The notes beneath the pieces were generated by a model that saw nothing but the letters and a program-made list of their open reading frames with translations, searched no databases and was not told the DNA's origin. The translations under genes were made by a program, and so were the position numbers. Shown here piece after piece: positions 1 to 5,888 of a stretch of DNA of 6,114 nt (positions are counted from its first letter, which is position 1; every line of letters starts with the position of its first letter). The stretch lies in the NCBI GenBank assembly GCA_018817205.1, contig JAHIUE010000024.1, forward strand, positions 1-6,114, in the 5' to 3' direction. The DNA comes from Patescibacteria group bacterium (GTDB lineage Bacteria > Patescibacteriota > Microgenomatia > Daviesbacterales > UBA10151).

Positions 1-194
1 GAAAGGTTTATGGAAGATGCAGAATTAAGCAAGCGATCCAGGTGTTCATCTACCATGAAGGCTTTATTATTGTAAGTTACCAGAAAATCAAAAACAGCAA
101 ATCCGCGAAGATATCCTAAATCCCGTACCGGAATTAAAAGATTCTCCTCTTTAACAAGTTTGCCATTAATCATATGGATCAAGTCGTTTTTCAT
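1..194 (-). CDS. Class IV aminotransferase (branched-chain or D-amino-acid type), 5' part only
   Basis: This is a PLP-dependent fold-type IV aminotransferase of the family that holds IlvE, D-amino-acid transaminase and PabC. The 64 visible residues start MKNDLIHMINGKLVKEE and continue with RDLGYLRGFAVFDFL, then a YNNKAF turn and DEHLDRLLNSA. This matches the family N-terminal pattern of a DRG..GDGVFE-like stretch followed by HLDRL. The usual GDGVFE reads GFAVFD here. The catalytic lysine and most of the protein lie beyond the window edge. ATG at 192-194 is chosen because it follows the murD stop by 9 nt; an in-frame ATG seven codons later (MINGKL) is also possible. There is no Shine-Dalgarno; the start is preceded by AATCAAATT. 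It is probably co-transcribed with murD. The family is clear, the substrate is not: a D-amino-acid transaminase role would suit the setting next to MurD, but that is inference. Confidence 0.85.
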   Translation of the reverse strand, partial: MKNDLIHMINGKLVKEENLLIPVRDLGYLRGFAVFDFLVTYNNKAFMVDEHLDRLLNSASSINL

Positions 195-203
195 AATTTG
201 ATT

Positions 204-1517
204 TTACCCAAAAACTTTTTTTACAGCTTCATTAAACTTTCTACCTCTATCAAATTCATTTTGGAATAAATTAAAAGATGTTGCGGCAGGAGAGAAAAGA
301 ATTATATCACCCGATTTAACTTCTTTTTTAACATCTTTAAGTAACTCTTCTAAATCATTGTAAGTTTTTTTAATATTTAATTTCTTCTTAATTTCCTCTG
401 TTGAGTCCCCTTCCAAAAAATAAACTTTTTTAGCTTTTTCTTTTATAACAGAGGCATATTTTGTATAATCCATTTTCTTGTTCATTCCCCCGCAAATTAA
501 AACACAGTCCGGAAAAGTTTCTAAGGCTTTAATGCCTGCGTCAGGGCTGGTGGCGGCAGTGTCATTATAAATTTTAATACCGTCTTCGTTGTAAATTAAT
601 TGAAGTCTAAATTCTACTCCCGAAAAATCTTTGAGTACTTGCAAGGCCTGGCTCCTTCCAGGATCGTTGACTTGCGAAGCCAGATCTAATGTTTTTGAGA
701 TAGAAAGAGCGGCAGCAATATTTTCCAGATTATGTTCTCCCAAGAGTTTAGGGTGAAAGTCTTTTGGTAAATCATTTTTGGAATAATAAATTATTTTGGC
801 TTTTATCCCGCTTAAGAAATCCTCACCTATTGTTATCGGGTCATCTTTTCTTAAAAATAAATAATCGTTTTCTGTTTGATATATTGCAATCAGTTTTTTT
901 GCCTTAATATATTCCTCCATAGAAGTGTGCCAATTTAAATGATCAGGATAAATATTGGTTATAATTGCAATATATGGCGCAAAGTTTTTATCTTTTAAAG
1001 CCTGCAGTTGAAAGGATGAAATTTCAACTACTATCCAGGGATTTTCAGCCAAATATGGAACTGTGTCTAAAATACTTTTTCCTATGTTTCCGGCAAAAAC
1101 GACCTTTCTTCCTGCTGTTTTTAGTATTTCATAAATTAAAGATGCTGTTGTTGATTTTCCTTTTGTTCCGGTAATTGCAATCATCTTTTTTTTGTCTGCA
1201 AAGTTCAAAAATATGGAAAAGTCTGTTTCGACTTTCTTTCCTTTTTCCAGAGCATATTTAAGGTATGGGTTATTATCTTTTATGGCAGGATTTCTAATAA
1301 TAATATCGGCCCAATCTATATCTTCATATTTATGCTCTCCCAAAGTATAAGAAATATTTTTGTATTTTTTTAGCTGATTAAGAGATAGTTTTAAAATCTT
1401 TTCGGATTTTAGATCTGTTACTTTAATTTCTGCTCCTTGTTTTGCAAAAAATACGGTAGACCCTACCCCGCCCTGATTTAGTCCCAGGCCAAAAATTAAA
1501 ACCTTTTTATTTTTCAT
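204..1517 (-). CDS. murD: UDP-N-acetylmuramoyl-L-alanine--D-glutamate ligase MurD
   Basis: MurD is the cytoplasmic ligase that adds D-glutamate to UDP-MurNAc-L-alanine using ATP. At 437 residues it is of normal length. The N-terminal Rossmann-like domain begins VLIFGLGLNQGGVGS (residues 6-20). The central ATPase has the P-loop GTKGKST (117-123, Lys121), E-SSFQ (165-170), NIYPDHLNWH (188-197) and EEYIKAKK (201-208), with Lys207 the likely equivalent of the carbamylated lysine of E. coli MurD. GEHNLENIAAA (260-270) follows. The C-terminal domain has VEFRLQ (301-306), NDTAATSPDA (318-327) and FSPAATSFNLFQNEFDRG (408-425). The E. coli NDSKATN motif has a lysine where this protein has Ala321. The start overlaps the murC end by 11 nt (1507-1517), which suggests translational coupling, and no Shine-Dalgarno is seen. 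The gene looks visibly more AT-rich than gyrB. Confidence 0.96.
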   Translation of the reverse strand: MKNKKVLIFGLGLNQGGVGSTVFFAKQGAEIKVTDLKSEKILKLSLNQLKKYKNISYTLGEHKYEDIDWADIIIRNPAIKDNNPYLKYALEKGKKVETDFSIFLNFADKKKMIAITGTKGKSTTASLIYEILKTAGRKVVFAGNIGKSILDTVPYLAENPWIVVEISSFQLQALKDKNFAPYIAIITNIYPDHLNWHTSMEEYIKAKKLIAIYQTENDYLFLRKDDPITIGEDFLSGIKAKIIYYSKNDLPKDFHPKLLGEHNLENIAAALSISKTLDLASQVNDPGRSQALQVLKDFSGVEFRLQLIYNEDGIKIYNDTAATSPDAGIKALETFPDCVLICGGMNKKMDYTKYASVIKEKAKKVYFLEGDSTEEIKKKLNIKKTYNDLEELLKDVKKEVKSGDIILFSPAATSFNLFQNEFDRGRKFNEAVKKVFG

Positions 1518-3249
1518 TTGGTTTTTTAATACCCACTAAATCTTCAATAAAGAAATCAACTCCATCAGATTTCAATTTAATATAGGCAGAATTACTAATA
1601 GCCCCGGTTAAAAAATTTTCGCCTGATAAATGATTTAATGCAATTCTCATTATACTGCCGTGAGAGACTATCAGTACTGTTTTTCCTGGATATACGGCAG
1701 CGGTTTCCCTTAAAAAAGTTATGAACCTGCCGATTGTTTCCTCGTCTGTTTCGTAGTCTTTTGCCGGCCTGAAAGTCAATCTGCCTTTTTCATCCAATTT
1801 GTCCCACGTTTCAAATATCTCTTTTGTTTCCTCCCAGGTTTTACCGTCAAATTTACCATAACGCCGCTCTCTAAGTAATTTTGTAGTTTTTATTGTGAGT
1901 TTTCTATTAAGAGTAATAATTTCGGCAGTTTTCTTGGCTCTTATTAAGTCAGAAGAAAACACCGCATCGATATTTATACCGTTGAAAAAACTCCTTAAAT
2001 CCTCTGCTTGTTTTTTGCCCGCGCAGTTTATAGGAATATCGCTTTCTCCCTGTATTAAGCGTTTAACATTCCAATCTGTCTGGCCATGGCGCACAATATA
2101 AATGGTACAATATGTTTGATCTACAAGTTCTCTAGCCAATTTATCAGTATCGCCTGCACTCATAAAAAAGATTATGTCTTCCGGTTTTATTTCAGGTTTT
2201 AGTTTTTTGAGAGTTTCGTCTGTGTTTCCTATATATTGTACTGAAGCTTTATTGATGCTATCCACAAGCTGTTTGCTGGAAGTAAGACCTAAATCTTTTT
2301 CTCTAGAAGGGTAAATATCCATAACAAAAGTTTTGTCAGCAGGCGAGTTTTTTAAAACTTTCACAAAATCATCAAATAATGCTTTAGTCCGGGTGAACAT
2401 GTGAGGTTGATAGATAAGTAAAATTCTTTGACCCGGAAATTTTTCCCTAGCAGCCTCCATTGTTACTTTTATTTCTGTCGGGTGGTGGCCGAAATCGGAA
2501 TAGACTTTTGCGCCATTATATTCTCCTATATATTCAAACCTCCTGCTAACGCCGGTAAAACCAGCCGAACTTTTTCTGATAATTTCTGCATCAATACCTA
2601 AAGCCTGCCCCACTTGAGAAGCCAAAGAAGCATTGGCGGCATTAAACTTACCTTTTGGCTTGTCAAAAACCTTTTTTGACTGGCTTTTAAACTTTTCAAA
2701 ACTTTTTTTATAGCTTGCAAAGTCCTTAAAATATTCAGGATGATCCATTTCAATGTTGGTTACCACACTAATGTCGGGGTGAAAGCTTAAAAAATTATCA
2801 TAAAATTCATCTGCCTCAACAACAAAATATTTACTCTCGCCTATTCTGTAATTGGTTTTCCATTTGGGAACGATTGCACCGAGTAAAACTGTCGGATCCA
2901 GTCCTGCATCTTCCAAAAGTTTAGCAACCATGGCGGTAGTGGTGGTTTTGCCGTGGGTTCCGCAAACTGCTATGACAAATTTATCTTTTGCCAAATATTC
3001 CCCTGTAAACTGCTGCCAGGTCATGATTTTGATTCCTCGCTTTTTTGCTTCCTGCAACTCATGATTATTAGGATCAGAAGAAAAGATTGCCGGTGTAACA
3101 GCCAAAATATCAATATTATCTAAATGTTTTGGGCTGTGGCCGGTAAATATTAGGTCGCAGCCGGTAACCTCAAAGCCCTGAGCTTGGGCAATAGCAGCCG
3201 CCCCCGACGCCCCGCTCCCCCCTATTCCTAAAAAATGCACTTTTGTCAT
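1507..3249 (-). CDS. murC: MurC-type UDP-N-acetylmuramate--L-alanine ligase fused to a C-terminal histidine phosphatase
   Basis: A two-part 580-residue protein. Residues 1-378 are a MurC-type ligase, which adds L-alanine to UDP-MurNAc: HFLGIGGSGASG (5-16), P-loop GTHGKTTTT (97-105, Lys101), EADEFYDNF (145-153), NIEMDH (165-170), RRFEYIG (236-242), HHPTEI (255-260), QPHMFTRTK (281-289) and SAGD (364-367). The ligase part is clearly shorter than usual (E. coli MurC is 491 residues); the shortage lies mainly between FEKFKSQ and KGKFNAANA (about 184-207). Residues 382-580 are a phosphoglycerate-mutase-like histidine phosphatase with IVRHGQTDWN (385-394, phospho-acceptor His388), SSDLIRAKKTAE (432-443), RERRYGKFDG (460-469) and VSHGS (528-532, His530), so its catalytic set is complete. 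The domains join at ELVDQTYCTIYIVRHG without a Met or linker. Mpl was considered, but the N-terminal glycine loop is MurC-like. ATG at 3247-3249 begins the family's first beta strand. The phosphatase substrate cannot be told. Confidence 0.92.
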   Translation of the reverse strand: MTKVHFLGIGGSGASGAAAIAQAQGFEVTGCDLIFTGHSPKHLDNIDILAVTPAIFSSDPNNHELQEAKKRGIKIMTWQQFTGEYLAKDKFVIAVCGTHGKTTTTAMVAKLLEDAGLDPTVLLGAIVPKWKTNYRIGESKYFVVEADEFYDNFLSFHPDISVVTNIEMDHPEYFKDFASYKKSFEKFKSQSKKVFDKPKGKFNAANASLASQVGQALGIDAEIIRKSSAGFTGVSRRFEYIGEYNGAKVYSDFGHHPTEIKVTMEAAREKFPGQRILLIYQPHMFTRTKALFDDFVKVLKNSPADKTFVMDIYPSREKDLGLTSSKQLVDSINKASVQYIGNTDETLKKLKPEIKPEDIIFFMSAGDTDKLARELVDQTYCTIYIVRHGQTDWNVKRLIQGESDIPINCAGKKQAEDLRSFFNGINIDAVFSSDLIRAKKTAEIITLNRKLTIKTTKLLRERRYGKFDGKTWEETKEIFETWDKLDEKGRLTFRPAKDYETDEETIGRFITFLRETAAVYPGKTVLIVSHGSIMRIALNHLSGENFLTGAISNSAYIKLKSDGVDFFIEDLVGIKKPNEK

Positions 3250-3261
3250 AATTTAATTATA
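3250..3261 (-). promoter_or_regulatory. Possible -10 box directly before murC
   Basis: TATAAT at 3256-3261 is a perfect -10 consensus. Six bases (TAAATT) separate it from the murC ATG, so a transcript starting there would be leaderless or nearly so. The box contains the TAA stop of the upstream gene. No -35 is seen at normal spacing: TTGCCG lies only 14 bases upstream. In AT-rich DNA this could be chance, with murC instead read through from the upstream gene. Confidence 0.35.
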
Positions 3262-3775
3262 AACTACTTAATGTTCGGCAAGCTTTTATTAATCCTCTAA
3301 GTTCGCACTCATGACTAGTTGTGAAACCCTCATAGAAAGCAAAACCAACATAGTGTTCGTGTTCTATTCCTTCTTCCTTATCTAATGTGTATTTAAGAGT
3401 GTGTCCCATTTCTTTCTGTCTTAGATCTCCAAAGATTTCATCTATTCTTGCTCCTATGTCTGCCATCTTGATTTCAAACGCAGCTATATGTTCTAGTGCA
3501 TGAGTCAGCCTATACGCTCTAAAGAGATTATGATCATTATCAAAAAGCTTAGGTGTAGCACGATCTAAATCATCTATCCCTCCAACTTTCATTGTTGCCT
3601 CGTGTGCAGCTGCTATAGCTTTTGCCACAAAAGTATCGCTAAAACCAGCATCACTTTTAATCACATAATAAAAGCCATGCGAAAATAAAGGTGATTGGGA
3701 TTCTGGAGGGACTTTACCTTTTTCTACTCTAAAAGGAATAGGAGTATTACTCTCGAATATAATTTCTCTCGGCAT
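3257..3775 (-). CDS. Unrecognised 172-residue protein
   Basis: I do not recognise this family. The predicted product begins MPREIIFESNTPIPF and shows no signal peptide or membrane segment, so it is probably cytoplasmic. The first third looks beta-rich (IPFRVEKGK, GFYYVIKSDAG). The middle is probably helical: FVAKAIAAAHEATMKVGGI (49-67) and FRAYRLTHALEHIAAFE (85-101), running on into KMADIGARIDEIFGDL. It has nine histidines (33, 58, 82, 92, 96, 125, 139, 141, 155) and two cysteines (156, 166), with an HEHYVGFAFYEGF stretch near the end. Metal binding is possible but unproven. ATG at 3773-3775 is preferred because an extended -10 lies just upstream; the reading frame extends to a TTG at 3823, which would run through that promoter. 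The stop lies 7 nt before murC. The gene sits between gyrB and murC with no evident functional link to either. Confidence 0.72.
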   Translation of the reverse strand: MPREIIFESNTPIPFRVEKGKVPPESQSPLFSHGFYYVIKSDAGFSDTFVAKAIAAAHEATMKVGGIDDLDRATPKLFDNDHNLFRAYRLTHALEHIAAFEIKMADIGARIDEIFGDLRQKEMGHTLKYTLDKEEGIEHEHYVGFAFYEGFTTSHECELRGLIKACRTLSSL

Positions 3776-3777
3776 TT

Positions 3778-3798
3778 TGCAATAATAGCATAATTGCA
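3778..3798 (-). promoter_or_regulatory. Extended -10 promoter with an overlapping dyad, upstream of the unrecognised gene
   Basis: On the minus strand TGCTATTAT (3782-3790) fits the extended -10 pattern TGnTATAAT with one mismatch. It lies 6 nt from the ATG, so the transcript would be leaderless or nearly so. No convincing -35 is seen, which is acceptable for extended -10 promoters. The box lies inside a dyad with 6-bp perfect arms, TGCAAT and ATTGCA, at 3778-3798, which could be an operator. Confidence 0.45.
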
Positions 3799-3834
3799 GA
3801 AGAAAATCTACTATAGGTTGCAAAAAACAGGATT

Positions 3835-3861
3835 TTAAATATCCAAAGTGGCCATTTTGGC
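3835..3861 (-). pseudogene. Relic of a gyrB 3' end (nine codons including stop)
   Basis: The minus strand reads A-K-M-A-T-L-D-I-stop, against A-K-L-A-T-L-D-I-stop at the end of the live gyrB 64 nt upstream (3899-3925). Of 27 bases seven differ; six of these are third-codon positions, and only one residue changes (Leu to Met). The relic is in a different frame from gyrB, has stop codons a short way upstream in its own frame, and cannot be expressed as part of gyrB. The pattern looks like the tail of a homologous gyrB that diverged under selection. Part of the stretch also forms an imperfect palindrome, which is a possible rival explanation. Confidence 0.6.
3843..3860. repeat. Imperfect 18-bp palindrome, weak terminator candidate for gyrB
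   Basis: CCAAAATGGCCACTTTGG (minus strand) is self-complementary apart from one A/C pair. It lies about 40 bases after the gyrB stop. The nearest T run (TTTTTT at 3822-3827) is about 15 bases further on, too far for a classical intrinsic terminator, so termination here is only a possibility. It lies entirely within the gyrB tail relic. Confidence 0.35.
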
Positions 3862-3881
3862 CCTTCGACTTCGCTCAGGAC
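3861..3881. repeat. GC-rich intergenic repeat-like element (CCTTCGACTTCGCTCAGG)
   Basis: The plus strand carries CCCTTCGACTTCGCTCAGGA, GC-rich against AT-rich surroundings. CCTTCGACTTCGCTCAGG, and the related CCTTCGACAAGCTCAGGG, are words I recall as short dispersed intergenic repeats in many bacterial and metagenomic genomes; this is recollection, not a search. The outer bases CCT and AGG can pair. It lies between the gyrB stop and the gyrB tail relic and abuts the relic. Only one full copy is present, so its repeat nature cannot be shown from this window. Confidence 0.5.
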
Positions 3882-3898
3882 TTCATTAGCAAACCTTA

Positions 3899-5839
3899 TT
3901 ATATATCTAAGGTAGCTAATTTCGCATGGGTTTGGATGAAGCGTTTGCGGGGAGGGACTTCATCTCCCATCAGCATGGTGAAAACTTCATCGGCTCCTGC
4001 CGCATCTTCTACTGTAACTTGTTTTAAAACCCTGTTTTCCGGGTTCATGGTTGTTTCCCAAAGCTGGTCCGGATTCATCTCCCCCAAACCTTTATAGCGT
4101 TGGATTATTACAGAATCTGTCTTTATGCCTTTAAGAATAGATTCTTTTTCCTCATCAGAATAAGCATAACTAATCTCTTTTCCTTTTTGAACTTTGTAAA
4201 GCGGAGGCTGGGCAATATACATATAGCCTTTGTTTATTACTTCCGGTAAATATCTGAAGAAGAAAGTTAAAAGCAGGGTTCTTATATGTTCGCCATCCAC
4301 ATCTGCATCGGTCATTATGATAATCCGATGATATCTGACTTTATTATAGTCAACAGTGTCGCCAATGCCGGTTCCCAAAGCTATCACCAAAGCCTTAATT
4401 TCTTCAAATTCCAAGATTTTATCAAGACGTGCTCTTTCAGTGTTTAAGATTTTACCTCTAAGCGGTAAAATAGCCTGAAATTTTCTGTCCCTGCCTTGTT
4501 TGGCGCTGCCTCCGGCAGAATCTCCCTCTACTATGTAAAGTTCTGACTGGGTAGCATCTCTATTTTGGCAATCGGCCAGTTTTCCGGGCAAAGTCATGCC
4601 TTCCAAAGCACCTTTCCTAATGACAGCATCTTTGGCAGCTCTGGCTGCAGCCCGTGCCCTTGCAGCCAACATCACTTTTTCCAAGATTGCCCTGCCGTCT
4701 TGGGGGTTTTCCTCGAAAAACATATCCAATCCGTCTTTGATAACTTGCGACACAATTGGTTGGATTTCGGCATTGCCCAGTTTTTCTTTTGTTTGCGATT
4801 CAAACTGGATTTTATCCGAGTCCATCTTGACCGAGATGACGGCAGTCAATCCCTCCTTAACATCCTCGCCGGTTAAATTTTCATCTTTTTCTTTTAGGGC
4901 TTCAATTTTTCTGGCATAATCATTAATGGCCCGGGTTAAAGCGATCCTGAAGCCTGTCAGATGAGATCCTCCCTCTATTGTGGGTACTACATTGGCAAAA
5001 CTTTCCACATTTTCCACAAAACCGTTGTTATATTGTATAGCAGCCTCCACATCTACTCCTCCTACAACTTTATGTAAAAGTATTGGCTCGGGATGAATTA
5101 GTATTTTATTCCGGTTGAGATGTTTAATTAAGGTAGCAAGACCTGATTGGAAGTAGAAATGTCGTTCTTCGTGAGTTCTCTCATCGTAAATATGGAAGAA
5201 AATGCCTGCCACCAGGTATGCCACCTGCTTGATTTGTTTTTCCAGACGGTCGAAATCTGCCTCGATTATAGTGAAAATGGTTTTATCTGCCAGAAAGGTG
5301 ATTTTGGTTCCGCTTTTGGCGGGCCAGACGAAATTCGATTTAAATGGAAATGCTAGGTTTTTGGGTAACTGTGTAACTTTAGATTTGGCTTTGCCCCGCG
5401 CATATTCCTGGTAATAGTTTTGTCTTTCTCTTCTTACCACCGCCAGGACATAATCAGATAAGGCATTGACTGCGGATACTCCGACTCCGTGTAAGCCGGT
5501 GGAAACTTTATAGCCGCCTTCGCCGAATTTTCCGCCGGCGTGGAGAGTTGTCATGATAACTTCCAAAGCGGATTTGCCTACTTTAGGGTGAATTTCTACC
5601 GGAATTCCCCGGCCATCATCTGCAACTGTCATATAATTATCTTCGTGTAAGATGACCCAGATATTTTTGGCAAAGCCTGCCAAAGCCTCATCAATGGAAT
5701 TATCAACAACCTCTTTGATAAGATGATGGAGGCCCCTAAGGTCGGTTGAGCCAACATACATACCCGGCCGTTTTCTGACCGGTTCCAGTCCTTCTAACAC
5801 CTGAATTTGTTCTGCGGAGTATTTGTTGGATGCGCTCAT
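3899..5839 (-). CDS. gyrB: DNA gyrase subunit B
   Basis: GyrB is the ATPase subunit of the A2B2 gyrase that introduces negative supercoils into DNA. At 646 residues it is the short form, without the large insert found in E. coli GyrB. The GHKL ATPase domain shows LEGLEPVRKRPGMYVG (15-30), EVVDNSIDEA (43-52, with Glu43 the likely general base and Asn47 for magnesium), DDGRGIP (74-80) and the lid GLHGVGVSAVNALS (115-128). The transducer domain follows. The TOPRIM domain has EGDSAGGSAKQGR (438-450) and DADVDG (511-516), so acidic residues Glu438, Asp511 and Asp513 are in place. RYKGLGEMNPDQLW (581-594) and FIQTHAKLATLDI close the protein. Arg461 stands where E. coli has Lys447, as I recall for Gram-positive GyrB. 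ParE is less likely but not excluded by the motifs alone. It has its own promoter and no Shine-Dalgarno. Confidence 0.96.
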   Translation of the reverse strand: MSASNKYSAEQIQVLEGLEPVRKRPGMYVGSTDLRGLHHLIKEVVDNSIDEALAGFAKNIWVILHEDNYMTVADDGRGIPVEIHPKVGKSALEVIMTTLHAGGKFGEGGYKVSTGLHGVGVSAVNALSDYVLAVVRRERQNYYQEYARGKAKSKVTQLPKNLAFPFKSNFVWPAKSGTKITFLADKTIFTIIEADFDRLEKQIKQVAYLVAGIFFHIYDERTHEERHFYFQSGLATLIKHLNRNKILIHPEPILLHKVVGGVDVEAAIQYNNGFVENVESFANVVPTIEGGSHLTGFRIALTRAINDYARKIEALKEKDENLTGEDVKEGLTAVISVKMDSDKIQFESQTKEKLGNAEIQPIVSQVIKDGLDMFFEENPQDGRAILEKVMLAARARAAARAAKDAVIRKGALEGMTLPGKLADCQNRDATQSELYIVEGDSAGGSAKQGRDRKFQAILPLRGKILNTERARLDKILEFEEIKALVIALGTGIGDTVDYNKVRYHRIIIMTDADVDGEHIRTLLLTFFFRYLPEVINKGYMYIAQPPLYKVQKGKEISYAYSDEEKESILKGIKTDSVIIQRYKGLGEMNPDQLWETTMNPENRVLKQVTVEDAAGADEVFTMLMGDEVPPRKRFIQTHAKLATLDI

Positions 5840-5849
5840 GGAAAACTAT

Positions 5850-5878
5850 ATTTTACCTTTTACGTTAGTAAAAGGCAA
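5850..5878 (-). promoter_or_regulatory. gyrB promoter
   Basis: On the minus strand TTGCCT (5873-5878, four of six matches to TTGACA) is separated by exactly 17 bases from TAAAAT (5850-5855, five of six matches to TATAAT). The expected transcription start, about 7 bases on, would leave a leader of only a few bases before the gyrB ATG. A perfect palindrome overlaps the last two bases of the -35 box and covers the whole spacer except none of the -10, which suggests repressor control. Confidence 0.6.
5856..5875. repeat. Perfect 20-bp palindrome (8-bp arms, 4-base centre), candidate operator
   Basis: The minus strand reads CCTTTTACTAACGTAAAAGG: arms CCTTTTAC and GTAAAAGG are exact reverse complements around TAAC. 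It ends at the base next to the -10 box of the proposed gyrB promoter. As RNA it could also be a hairpin ending holB transcripts, but the sequence after it (TAAAATATAG) is not a T run, so an operator fits better. Confidence 0.6.
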
Positions 5879-5888
5879 GCTTCGCTCA

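Noticed and set aside
965..1174. Plus-strand open frame of 69 codons
   Set aside because: It lies wholly inside murD on the opposite strand, and its product has no family features.
1895..3064. Plus-strand open frames of 68 and 70 codons within murC
   Set aside because: They are antisense to clearly conserved MurC and phosphatase motifs and have no recognisable product.
3776..3823. Sixteen-codon N-terminal extension of the unrecognised gene from a TTG codon
   Set aside because: It needs a rare start codon, has no ribosome binding site and runs through the likely promoter and dyad; the ATG at 3773-3775 is preferred.
4565..4919. Two overlapping plus-strand open frames of 103 and 107 codons
   Set aside because: They are antisense to the conserved TOPRIM/transducer part of gyrB, overlap each other in different frames, and are low-complexity shadows of its codons.
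5147..5414. Plus-strand open frames of 69 and 70 codons
   Set aside because: They are antisense shadows of the gyrB transducer region and overlap each other.
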